Assembly (NCBI GenBank): GCA_035403225.1
Contig: DAONET010000029.1
Coordinates: forward strand, 1-29,991
Direction: 5' to 3'
Length of the DNA stretch: 29,991 bases
Source of the DNA: DAIRDK01 sp035403225
GTDB taxonomy: Bacteria > Bacteroidota > Bacteroidia > Bacteroidales > FEN-979
Of this stretch, positions 9,877 through 16,743 are shown piece after piece. Both the position numbers and the translations under genes were made by a program. Position 1 is the stretch's first letter. The number at the start of each line of letters is the position of its first letter. The notes beneath the pieces are model-generated. The model did no database searches and was not told the origin of the DNA. It saw only the letters and a list, made by a program, of their open reading frames with translations.

Positions 9877-10874
9877 AGGATTTTGTAGACCAGCTCTTTC
9901 ATCAACTCCCCATCGTTGGCATTTCCATTATCAACTCCCTTTGAACGCAGGTCGTATTCCCGCAGGAGTGAGATCACCCCGGTGAGCCGATCCATGGAGT
10001 AATTACGGGCTGCCTGCTGATAATCGTTCAGGAAGAAAGGATTGACCGAAAGAGCTGCCGCGGCATTGTTGCGCGATTTGTCTTCTAAAGTATGATATAA
10101 AAGCACCTTGGAAAAGTACATGAACAGGATCGGAATGACTTTCACCATCGGGTTGTCTTTCGGATTGGCTGCAAAATACTGTATGATCTGGTTGGCCCTG
10201 AAGACATCCATGGCCCCCAGCGACTTCTGCAGCTCAAATACATTATAATCCTTGCTGATGCCGATGTTCCGTTCGATATACTCTTCCGTGATCTTCGAAC
10301 CGGGAGCCAGGTTAATGCTTAGTTTCCCGATCTCGTTGACAATCCGCGACAGATCGTTGCCCAGAAATTCAAGGAGGAGGTAGGGCGCTTTCTCGCTGAT
10401 GGAATACCCCATCCTTTTAACATACGATTGAATCCATTCGGGGATCTTATTATCATAAAGACGGGCGGATTCGAACACAACGCCGTTCTTTTCGGCCAAT
10501 TTAAAGAGTTTCTTCCGCTTATCGATCTTCCCATATTTATAACACAGAACAAGCACTGTCGACTTCACCGGGTTCTCTGCATAAGGAGCAAATTCCTCGA
10601 TATCGTCCAGATCCTGTGCCTCTTTCACAATGATAACCTGGTAGTTGGCCATCATGGGGTAACGGCGTGCCATGCCGAGAACATCCCGTGTCTTCACATC
10701 TTTCCCGTACAGGATGGTCTGGTTAAACTCCTTTTCCTCTTCTGTCAGGACGTTTTTTTCAATGTAGTCCGATAACTGGTCAATGAAATAGGGTTCTTCT
10801 CCGTATAGCAGGTATACCGGATGAAAGATCCCGTTTTTCAGGTCGGTGAGAATATGTTCGCTGGTTGAAGCCAT
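9855..10874 (-). CDS. holA: DNA polymerase III subunit delta (clamp-loader)
   Basis: Subunit of the replicative clamp loader that opens the beta sliding clamp. 339 residues, normal length. Seen: the N-terminal PVYLLYGEEPYFIDQL segment typical of HolA, the FNQTILYGKDV strand, the middle stretch NYQVIIVKEAQDLDDIEEF, and the helical C-terminal collar domain with the LEDKSRNNAAAAL and NPFFLNDYQQAARNYS segments. The ATG at 10872-10874 lies 13 bases beyond a perfect TAAATTTG -7 element on this strand. The 3' end overlaps the convergent acyl-CoA synthetase by 22 bases. The HsdR_N-like gene starts divergently about 55 bases away. Confidence 0.94.
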   Translation of the reverse strand: MASTSEHILTDLKNGIFHPVYLLYGEEPYFIDQLSDYIEKNVLTEEEKEFNQTILYGKDVKTRDVLGMARRYPMMANYQVIIVKEAQDLDDIEEFAPYAENPVKSTVLVLCYKYGKIDKRKKLFKLAEKNGVVFESARLYDNKIPEWIQSYVKRMGYSISEKAPYLLLEFLGNDLSRIVNEIGKLSINLAPGSKITEEYIERNIGISKDYNVFELQKSLGAMDVFRANQIIQYFAANPKDNPMVKVIPILFMYFSKVLLYHTLEDKSRNNAAAALSVNPFFLNDYQQAARNYSMDRLTGVISLLREYDLRSKGVDNGNANDGELMKELVYKILHRPSTR

Positions 10875-10887
10875 GTGAATTCGTGTT

Positions 10888-10920
10888 CAAATTTACGTCT
10901 TTTGGTCAATTTTTTCGAAA
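10888..10920 (-). promoter_or_regulatory. Predicted Bacteroidota-type promoter of holA
   Basis: On the minus strand TAAATTTG (plus 10888-10895) matches the -7 consensus TAnnTTTG exactly. A degenerate -33 TTTC lies at 10917-10920 with 21 bases between. The holA ATG begins 13 bases further on, giving a very short leader. No Shine-Dalgarno is evident, which is normal in this phylum. Confidence 0.55.
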
Positions 10921-10930
10921 TTTGCATGAA

Positions 10931-11389
10931 GTGATAAAAACTGAACTTACCCTCCCGCCTTTTGATGCAAGGATCCGTCAGGAAGCCGGCGGCAAAGAAG
11001 AGATCTTTGACCCGCTGCGGAAAAAGTTTGTGGCCCTGACTCCCGAAGAGTGGGTGCGACAACACATGATCCATTACCTGGTTTTTCACCTCCGCTATCC
11101 GGCGACGCTGATCTCCGTGGAAGCCCCCCTGAAGTACAACCGGCGGAACAAAAGAACGGATCTGGTGGTTCACCGCCGCGACGGGAAACCGGCACTCATC
11201 GTGGAATGTAAAGCCCCACAAATCCGTCTTACCCGCGAAGTGCTACAGCAGGCAGTCATGTACAACATGCCGCTTCAGGTCCATTTCCTGATCCTCACCA
11301 ATGGCATTGATCACCAGGTGGTCGACATCAACCGGGAGGAAAATAAACTGAATATGCTGGATCATTTTCCGCAGCATGATGAACTTTAG
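10931..11389 (+). CDS. Solo HsdR N-terminal-like (PD-(D/E)xK nuclease fold) protein
   Basis: 152-residue protein resembling the N-terminal nuclease domain of type I restriction HsdR subunits, but with no helicase and no HsdM or HsdS nearby. Seen: EIFDPLRKKFVALTPEEWVR near the N-terminus, then a PD-(D/E)xK-like core with D77 in KRTDLVV, E92 and K94 in LIVECKAP, and a QxxxY motif at Q107/Y111 as in RecB-like nucleases. The frame opens at TTG 10865, which would overlap the divergent holA start. Family members begin just before the TLPPFDARIR segment, so the GTG at 10931 is my choice; TTG 10922 is an alternative. I recall this family next to holA in many Bacteroidota, which suggests a conserved housekeeping role rather than restriction, but the function is unknown. 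Confidence 0.8.
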   Translation: MIKTELTLPPFDARIRQEAGGKEEIFDPLRKKFVALTPEEWVRQHMIHYLVFHLRYPATLISVEAPLKYNRRNKRTDLVVHRRDGKPALIVECKAPQIRLTREVLQQAVMYNMPLQVHFLILTNGIDHQVVDINREENKLNMLDHFPQHDEL

Positions 11390-11390
11390 G

Positions 11391-11420
11391 TTGTGGTTAG
11401 GGAAACATGACTTATCTTTG
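11391..11420 (+). promoter_or_regulatory. Predicted promoter of the MgtC-DUF4010 gene
   Basis: TTG at 11391-11393 and an exact TATCTTTG at 11413-11420 are separated by 19 bases, the expected architecture for the Bacteroidota housekeeping sigma factor. The ATG begins only 5 bases after the -7 element, so the transcript is predicted to be leaderless or nearly so. Confidence 0.7.
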
Positions 11421-11425
11421 CCTGT

Positions 11426-12697
11426 ATGGAACTATTAACCCGTATTCCTGACGAACTGATCCATTTTCTGCTGGTCACCGTGTTCTCCCTGTTGATCGGC
11501 CTTTCACAGCGGAAAGTGCATGTGACCAACCATGGTGTTGAAAGAACTTTTGGCACCGACCGGACTTTTACCTTTATCGGGATTTTTGGGTATATCATGT
11601 ATCTGCTTAATCCTGAGGGACTTATACTGTTTCTCGTCGGCGGGGTTTTATTGTCTGCACTGTTCGCGATTTATTACTATTTCCATATCAAACAGGATTC
11701 CGATTACGGCATCACCACCATCGTCATCGCCCTCATCACTTACAGTCTGGGACCGCTGGTTATCCTTTGTCCGTTATGGCTGGCGCTAATCGTTGTCATT
11801 ACCATTCTGGTGTTGTCGGAATCCAAGGCTTTCTTTATTTCTTTTTCTGAAAAAATATCCAGGGAAGAATTTTTTACATTGGCGAAATTCCTGGTCATTG
11901 CCGGAGTAATCCTCCCCCTGGTACCGGATGAGGAGATCTACCCCGGATTTTCGCTGACGCCGTATAAAATCTGGCTCGCCGTAGTGGTGATTTCGTCCAT
12001 TTCTTACGCCAGTTACCTGCTGAAAAAATTTGTGGTCAAGAAAAACAGCATCCTGATCTCCGGGATTCTGGGTGGTTTATACAGCAGTACAGCCACCACC
12101 GTTATTCTGGCCAGGCGAAGCCGGCAGGAGCCTTCGCATCTGAATGAGTACGCGGCAGCCATTTTGGCAGCAACCGGCATGATGTACCTTCGGGTCATGG
12201 TGCTGGTTCTCATCTTCAACAGCGCTCTTTTCGTGGCTATCTGGTATTGGATGGTCCTGCTTTTTGTGGCGACTGCCGTGTCGGGACTCTTTATTCTGTT
12301 CTTCCGGAACCGGAAGGTGATGTCGGTAGATAATAACCTGGAATTGGATACGAATCCACTGGAGTTCAGAACGGCCATCCTCTTCACCTTGCTTTTTGTC
12401 GTGCTGTCGGTGGCGACATACCTGGTCGTCAATCGGTTTGGGGCCGTTGGACTGAATGCCATGTCGTACCTGGTCGGGTTGGTTGATATCGATCCTTTCC
12501 TGATCAGCCTTTTCGCAGGCAAATTCCAGATCGTGGAACACCAAATAATCATTGCCACCTTGCAGGCGATGGTCAGCAACAACATCGTGAAGCTGGCATA
12601 TGCCTTGTTTTTTGGAAGTAAAAAGACAGCCATGTACCTGGTCCTGAGTTTCTTTTTCGTTATTTTGATGAACTTTTTATTCATTTTCATCGCATAG
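11426..12697 (+). CDS. MgtC/SapB-DUF4010 integral membrane protein
   Basis: 423-residue polytopic inner-membrane protein. The N-terminal ~140 residues match the MgtC/SapB fold: LLIGLSQRK near residues 21-29, then ERTFGTDRTFTFIGIFGYI, followed by several hydrophobic helices. The rest, from about residue 155, is a DUF4010-like multi-helix domain (GGLYSSTATTVILARRS, then NIVKLAYALFFG near the C-terminus). From family knowledge, MgtC domains are linked to magnesium limitation and intramacrophage survival in pathogens, while the DUF4010 fusion is of unknown function. No magnesium riboswitch or leader is visible; the predicted promoter abuts the ATG. DUF3822 starts 3 bases after the stop, so the genes are probably cotranscribed although no functional link is obvious. 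Confidence 0.88.
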   Translation: MELLTRIPDELIHFLLVTVFSLLIGLSQRKVHVTNHGVERTFGTDRTFTFIGIFGYIMYLLNPEGLILFLVGGVLLSALFAIYYYFHIKQDSDYGITTIVIALITYSLGPLVILCPLWLALIVVITILVLSESKAFFISFSEKISREEFFTLAKFLVIAGVILPLVPDEEIYPGFSLTPYKIWLAVVVISSISYASYLLKKFVVKKNSILISGILGGLYSSTATTVILARRSRQEPSHLNEYAAAILAATGMMYLRVMVLVLIFNSALFVAIWYWMVLLFVATAVSGLFILFFRNRKVMSVDNNLELDTNPLEFRTAILFTLLFVVLSVATYLVVNRFGAVGLNAMSYLVGLVDIDPFLISLFAGKFQIVEHQIIIATLQAMVSNNIVKLAYALFFGSKKTAMYLVLSFFFVILMNFLFIFIA

Positions 12698-12700
12698 CGC

Positions 12701-13600
12701 ATGGTAATCCCCGGCCGTATCGATAAAAAATTGTTGGTCGCCGATCGTATGTTCGATCCCGCGAAGGCATCGCAATACACCCTGTTGTGTCAGGCAGGTC
12801 TGAGCGGGATGAAATTGGCGGTGGTGGATGAAAAGAACCGGTTGTGTCTGGCGTTAGGCGATCTGCGAAACGATCTGGCCGAAGCTTCCTCGGCTTTGCC
12901 GGATCAGGTAAGGTCTTTCACTGCTTTCATGGAATCGGCGCCCGAAGTGGTTTCCTGGCTCCCGTTATCTTTTGGCCGGACCGTTTGTTCGTGGGAAGGG
13001 CCCAGCTCCACCCTGGTTCCTGCCACCCTGTTGGTTCCCGGAGATATGTGGGAATACCTCTCCTTCGGACATAAGTTAGAAGCTGGTGAAACGGTCATGT
13101 CTGACCCGCTTCCGGCCATCGGGGCGGTGAATGTGTATGCGGTCCCGGAAAAGATCAGGGAGATGCTGACCCGTGTACTGGGCGTCTCCCGGCTGTTCCA
13201 TTTCTCCACTGCTTTTCTGGAAGGGGCCCTGGCCGACCATCTTCGCTATCCCGAACGTCCTGTGCTGTATGTTTATCTCACCGGACAGTCGGCCGAAGTG
13301 GCCCTCATCGGCCCCAACGGACTGATGATCCATAACAGGTTCGTTTGTTCAGCCCCCGAAGATGTGGGGTATTACCTGCTTTATGTCTTACAGCAGTTTG
13401 CCGTCCCATCAGGGAAGGCAACGGTTATCCTGACCGGCCGGATTACTGCGGCCGACCATTTATTTGAGCTTTTGGGGACTTATATCGGCGATCCGGTTAT
13501 CCCCCAAAAAATAAATGATATCCATGGTGGGAAGGATCTGGAAAATGTTCCTGCCCAGGAATGGTTCACCCTGCTAAATTTACTTCGTTGCGTATCATAA
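12701..13600 (+). CDS. DUF3822 family protein
   Basis: 299-residue cytoplasmic protein with no signal peptide or membrane helix. It is recognised as DUF3822 by its length, its position directly before rsmD, and segments such as LLVADRMFD near the start and LYVYLTGQSAEVALIGPNGL at about residues 187-206. The latter has the look of an actin/Hsp70-like ATPase strand pair, but I cannot show a nucleotide-binding site. The family is largely confined to Bacteroidota and its role is unknown. The ATG follows the MgtC-DUF4010 stop by 3 bases, and the 3' end overlaps rsmD, so translational coupling with the rRNA methyltransferase is likely. Confidence 0.82.
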   Translation: MVIPGRIDKKLLVADRMFDPAKASQYTLLCQAGLSGMKLAVVDEKNRLCLALGDLRNDLAEASSALPDQVRSFTAFMESAPEVVSWLPLSFGRTVCSWEGPSSTLVPATLLVPGDMWEYLSFGHKLEAGETVMSDPLPAIGAVNVYAVPEKIREMLTRVLGVSRLFHFSTAFLEGALADHLRYPERPVLYVYLTGQSAEVALIGPNGLMIHNRFVCSAPEDVGYYLLYVLQQFAVPSGKATVILTGRITAADHLFELLGTYIGDPVIPQKINDIHGGKDLENVPAQEWFTLLNLLRCVS

Positions 13601-14142
13601 GTGGAACATATAAAGGGAGGAGGCTTAATCCTCCCGCTTCCTTACCCGTGAGGCCCACTACTGACTTTGCCCGGGAAGGGTTGTTCAATGTGCTGAACGG
13701 GATGGTAGATTGGGAACAGCTCAAAGCGCTTGATCTTTTCTCCGGAACCGGCGCTGTCTCCTTTGAACTCATCTCCCGGGGTGTGCCTTCGGTTACCTCG
13801 GTGGATATCGAAAGAAACTGTGTGACGTATATCACCAGTACAGCAGAACAGTTTGGCATGAAAGGGATACAGGCCATCCGGTCCAATGTCTTCGTCTTTA
13901 TCCGAAGGATCCATGAGAAGTACGACTTTATCTTTGCTGATCCTCCTTATGCCATGCAGGGGATTGCCGATCTCCCGGAACAGGTATTGTCATCAGGAAT
14001 ATTAAATAAAGGGGGCATTTTCGTCCTGGAACATTCGGACAAATATGACTTTAGCAAAAACCGGAACTTCGCTGAATTACGAAAGTACGGAAGGGTCCAT
14101 TTTACTTTCTTCAGAGTAAGCGCAGGGGAAGAAGAAAATTAA
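13588..14142 (+). CDS. rsmD: 16S rRNA (guanine966-N2)-methyltransferase
   Basis: SAM-dependent enzyme that methylates G966 of 16S rRNA in the assembled 30S subunit. About 184 residues, normal length. Seen: RIISGTYKGRRL at the start, VRPTTDFAREGLFNVL, the SAM motif ALDLFSGTGAVSFEL, the acidic ribose-binding strand VTSVDIERNC, and the catalytic DPPY motif in FADPPYAM. Start choice: family members begin MRIISG, which points to the TTG at 13588, overlapping DUF3822 by 13 bases. An in-frame ATG at 13561 would add nine residues and is a realistic alternative. The stop TAA at 14140-14142 shares bases with the stop of the convergent DUF2795 gene. Confidence 0.92.
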   Translation: MRIISGTYKGRRLNPPASLPVRPTTDFAREGLFNVLNGMVDWEQLKALDLFSGTGAVSFELISRGVPSVTSVDIERNCVTYITSTAEQFGMKGIQAIRSNVFVFIRRIHEKYDFIFADPPYAMQGIADLPEQVLSSGILNKGGIFVLEHSDKYDFSKNRNFAELRKYGRVHFTFFRVSAGEEEN

Positions 14143-14360
14143 TACTCGTCTTCGTGAAAGAAGAAATCATCCTTGGTCGGATAATCAGGCCAGATGTCCT
14201 CAATACGTTCATACGCCTCTCCCTCGTCTTCAATCTCTTTCAGGTTTTCAACGACTTCCTGAGGAGCACCTGAACGAATGGCCCAATCAACTAATTCTTC
14301 TTTTGTTGCAGGCCAAGGCGCGTCTTCCAACTTCGAAGCTAGTTCCAACGTCCAATACAT
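14139..14360 (-). CDS. Small acidic DUF2795 domain protein
   Basis: 73-residue protein starting MYWTLELASKLEDAPWPATK, with the DUF2795-like core PWPATKEELVDWAIRSGAP and an acidic, aromatic tail (DIWPDYPTKDDFFFHEDEY). I recognise it as a short protein strongly conserved across Bacteroidota; its function is not established. The frame is open 19 codons further upstream, but those residues would be encoded across the predicted promoter, so the ATG at 14358-14360 is the better start. Its stop codon overlaps the stop of rsmD in a shared TTAA on opposite strands. Confidence 0.85.
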   Translation of the reverse strand: MYWTLELASKLEDAPWPATKEELVDWAIRSGAPQEVVENLKEIEDEGEAYERIEDIWPDYPTKDDFFFHEDEY

Positions 14361-14385
14361 AGTTTGCGTATTTAGAAAAGTGCGG

Positions 14386-14418
14386 CAAAAGTATAAAAAA
14401 TAGAATGATAAAATCAAA
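14386..14418 (-). promoter_or_regulatory. Predicted promoter of the DUF2795 gene
   Basis: On the minus strand, -33 TTTG (plus 14415-14418) and -7 TACTTTTG (plus 14386-14393) both match consensus exactly, with 21 bases between. It lies in the 67-base gap after the cobalamin adenosyltransferase stop and leaves 25 bases to the ATG. One of the cleanest promoter matches in the window. Confidence 0.7.
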
Positions 14419-14427
14419 CTATCCTTC

Positions 14428-14988
14428 CTAATCTTTTACCGGCCAGGTAATTTCTTTTGCATTTTCATCAAAACCGATCTTCCGGGCCAGTACGAACAGG
14501 AAGTCAGATAAACGATTGAGATAGCTGATTATTATTGTATCCGATGATTCTTTACGGTCCATCCGTATCACGGTTCTCTCGGCTCTTCTGCAAACGGTCC
14601 GGGCAATATGGCATTGCGAAACAAAAGGATGTCCTCCCGGCAGGATGAATGAATTCAGCGGAGGCATCTCAGCGACCATCTCATCGATCTCTTTCTCCAG
14701 GAGGGTGATCTCCTCAAGGGGGAAAGCAGGGAGCCCGGTGACCTTTTTCTGTGGATCTTTGGCTATCCAGGCTTCCGCGATGAAAAGGGCATTCTGTATT
14801 CGCAGAAGTACCTCCCGATAATGTTCTGCAATGGGCATGTCGCGAAGCAACCCGAGATACGAGTTCAATTCGTCGATGGTGCCGTAAGCCTCCACGCGAT
14901 CATGACTCTTGGGAACCCGTGTCCCTCCGAGGAGAGATGTCTCGCCAAGATCTCCTTTCTTCGAATAGATCTTCGTTTTTTTCGCCAT
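14428..14988 (-). CDS. Cob(I)yrinic acid a,c-diamide adenosyltransferase (PduO type)
   Basis: Converts cob(I)alamin plus ATP to adenosylcobalamin; trimeric helical bundle. 186 residues, normal for the single-domain PduO/MMAB type. Seen: KIYSKKGDLGETSLLGG at the ATP-binding N-terminus, YGTIDELNSYLG, FILPGGHP, the conserved arginine segment VCRRAERTV, and NRLSDFLFVLAR near the C-terminus. Two ATGs are possible (14997 and 14988). I use the inner one because it gives MAKKTKIYSKKGD and because a predicted -7 element ends at 14995. No other cobalamin gene is in the window. An intrinsic terminator separates it from pckA upstream, so it probably has its own promoter. The usual client would be a B12-dependent mutase elsewhere (inference). 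Confidence 0.93.
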   Translation of the reverse strand: MAKKTKIYSKKGDLGETSLLGGTRVPKSHDRVEAYGTIDELNSYLGLLRDMPIAEHYREVLLRIQNALFIAEAWIAKDPQKKVTGLPAFPLEEITLLEKEIDEMVAEMPPLNSFILPGGHPFVSQCHIARTVCRRAERTVIRMDRKESSDTIIISYLNRLSDFLFVLARKIGFDENAKEITWPVKD

Positions 14989-14994
14989 GCGGAA

Positions 14995-15025
14995 CAAGGT
15001 TAAGAAAAAAAACGTTCCCTCCCAA
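14995..15025 (-). promoter_or_regulatory. Predicted promoter of the adenosyltransferase, overlapping the pckA terminator
   Basis: On the minus strand TTG (plus 15023-15025) lies in the loop of the pckA terminator hairpin. A near-consensus -7, TAACCTTG (plus 14995-15002, one mismatch to TAnnTTTG), follows after 20 bases. The hairpin 3' arm and U-tract form the spacer. The ATG at 14988 starts 6 bases after the -7 element, implying a leaderless or near-leaderless transcript. Confidence 0.5.
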
Positions 15026-15039
15026 CAGGAAGGGAACGT
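15004..15039 (-). terminator. Intrinsic terminator of pckA
   Basis: Read on the minus strand just after the pckA stop: a perfect 9-bp stem, ACGTTCCCT (15031-15039) with AGGGAACGT (15012-15020), a 10-base loop, and a run of seven further T bases (15005-15011). This is a canonical rho-independent terminator and the only convincing one in the window. Confidence 0.87.
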
Positions 15040-15054
15040 AAAACCGGAAAGAGG

Positions 15055-16677
15055 TTAACCGATGACAGGTCCGGCAGCGACCAGGCGCCGTCCTTCTTCG
15101 TTATCGGTAAAGTTTTCAAAGTTTTTAATGAACATACCGGCCAGGTTTTTAGCGGCTTCCATCCAGGCATTCGGATCCGGCCACAGGTTACGCTGGTCGA
15201 GCAGTTTCTGATCGACGCCTTCCAGTGACGTGGGGATCTGGAGGTTGAAAACAGGGATGGTGGTATAGGCTGCCTTATCAAGAGTGCCGTCGAGGATGGC
15301 ATCGATAATACGGCGGGTGGGCGGAATATCGATACGTTTACCAACACCGTAAGGTCCTCCGATCCAGCCTGTGTTTACCAGATAAGCGGTAGAGCCGTGT
15401 TCTTGCATCTTCTTGATCAGCTGCTGGGCGTAAACGGTCGGGTGCAGCAAAAGGAAGGCTGCTCCGAAGCAGGAACTGAAGGTGGGTTTGGGTTCTTTGA
15501 TGCCGCGTTCGGTGCCGGCCACTTTGGCAGTGTACCCGGTAAGGAAATGATACATCGTCTGGTCGGGTGTCAGCTTGGAGACAGGAGGGAGCACGCCGAA
15601 AGCATCGGCCGTGAGGAAGATCACCTTTTTCGGATGACCGCCTTTCGAGACGGGTTTAACGATATTGCGGATGTGATAAATGGGATAGGAGGCACGGGTG
15701 TTCTCGGTCTTCGAACCATCGTCGTAGTCGGGTTCATTGGTCCCTGCCTTGAAAACAACGTTTTCGAGCATGGCATCCCGTTTAATGGCTTCCCAGATAT
15801 CCGGTTCTTTTTCTTTGCTGAGGTGGATCATCTTGGCATAACAGCCGCCTTCGAAGTTGAATACTCCTTCGTTATCCCAGCCATGTTCGTCGTCACCGAT
15901 CAGAAGACGTTTGGGATCCGCCGATAAAGTGGTCTTCCCGGTACCTGATAATCCGAAGAAAACAGCCGTATCACCTTCTTTACCCATGTTGGCAGAACAA
16001 TGCATAGCCGCAATGCCACGCATCGGAAGCAGGTAATTCATCACGGAGAAGAATCCTTTTTTGATCTCCCCACCATACCAGGTTCCTCCGATAACAGCGC
16101 GACGTTCTTTCAGGTTGAAGGCTACATACACTTCACTGTTCAGCCCGTGCTCTTTCCATTTGGTATCGGTGGTCCGGCATGCATTCAGCATTACATAATC
16201 GGGCTGAAAATCCTTCAGCTCTTCTTCGGTCGGACGGATAAACATGTTCTTTACGAAATGCGCTTGCCAGGCTACTTCGGTGATGATGCGGATCTTTAAC
16301 CGCGTTTCAGGATTGGCCCCGGCAAAACCATCCTGGATGTAAAGTTCTTTACCACTGAGCTGTTGGGAGCTGTTGCTATAGAGATCTTTCCAGATAGCTT
16401 GGGGAATGGGATGGTTATCGGATGATTTCCGGTTGGGCCCGGCCCACCAGATGTTTTCTTTCGTCTCATCTTCTTCGACAATGTATTTGTCTTTGGGAGA
16501 ACGGCCGGTGAAGATTCCGGTATCTACATTGATGGCGCCTGTGCTGGAGACATAAGCTTTGGCAAATCCTTCCAGTTCGGGACGGGTTTCGTGTTTGAAC
16601 AATTCCTCGTAGGAAAGATTGTGATAAATGGCTTTAACGTCAGTAATGCCATACTGTGCTAAATCAAGTGCTGTCAT
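15055..16677 (-). CDS. pckA: Phosphoenolpyruvate carboxykinase (ATP)
   Basis: Interconverts oxaloacetate + ATP and PEP + CO2 + ADP. In fermentative Bacteroidota it often runs in the carboxylating direction toward succinate (established for the group; direction here is inference). 540 residues, normal. Seen: GIFTGRSPKDKY near the N-terminus, GTWYGGEIKKGFFSVMNYLL with the metal-binding lysine region, the kinase-1a loop GLSGTGKTTLS with K248, the kinase-2 strand LIGDDEHGW, and ENTRASYPI with the adenine-binding arginine. The stop is followed by a strong intrinsic terminator. The upstream gene on the same strand is an aspartate-type aminotransferase, another oxaloacetate enzyme, 66 bases away with no clear promoter between, so the pair may be one operon. 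Confidence 0.97.
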   Translation of the reverse strand: MTALDLAQYGITDVKAIYHNLSYEELFKHETRPELEGFAKAYVSSTGAINVDTGIFTGRSPKDKYIVEEDETKENIWWAGPNRKSSDNHPIPQAIWKDLYSNSSQQLSGKELYIQDGFAGANPETRLKIRIITEVAWQAHFVKNMFIRPTEEELKDFQPDYVMLNACRTTDTKWKEHGLNSEVYVAFNLKERRAVIGGTWYGGEIKKGFFSVMNYLLPMRGIAAMHCSANMGKEGDTAVFFGLSGTGKTTLSADPKRLLIGDDEHGWDNEGVFNFEGGCYAKMIHLSKEKEPDIWEAIKRDAMLENVVFKAGTNEPDYDDGSKTENTRASYPIYHIRNIVKPVSKGGHPKKVIFLTADAFGVLPPVSKLTPDQTMYHFLTGYTAKVAGTERGIKEPKPTFSSCFGAAFLLLHPTVYAQQLIKKMQEHGSTAYLVNTGWIGGPYGVGKRIDIPPTRRIIDAILDGTLDKAAYTTIPVFNLQIPTSLEGVDQKLLDQRNLWPDPNAWMEAAKNLAGMFIKNFENFTDNEEGRRLVAAGPVIG

Positions 16678-16708
16678 GGTATGCGGTTTTAGGTGTTTTG
16701 ATTCTATT

Positions 16709-16734
16709 CTGATCCGGTCATGAGCCGGAATCAG
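16709..16734 (-). other. Imperfect hairpin between the aminotransferase gene and pckA
   Basis: CTGAT-CCGG (16709-16717) pairs with CCGG-A-ATCAG (16725-16734), a 9-bp stem with one bulged base and a 7-base loop. No T-run follows on either strand, so it is not a canonical terminator. It could be an mRNA-processing or stability element, or chance. Confidence 0.35.
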
Positions 16735-16743
16735 GTTGACGGG

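Noticed and set aside
10865..10930. Longer N-terminus for the HsdR_N-like protein from TTG 10865
   Set aside because: It would overlap the divergent holA start and add residues not expected in the family; GTG 10931 fits the conserved beginning.
11532..11789. Plus-strand out-of-frame open stretch in the MgtC-DUF4010 gene
   Set aside because: Overlaps a well-supported membrane-protein frame and has no independent start or motif.
12013..12780. 255-codon Lys/Arg-rich minus-strand frame across the MgtC-DUF4010 gene
   Set aside because: It is the complement of hydrophobic membrane-helix codons, crosses the boundary into DUF3822, and lacks any domain or start signal.
16709..16734. Hairpin before pckA as an intrinsic terminator
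   Set aside because: One bulge and no T-run on either strand. Kept only as a low-confidence hairpin.
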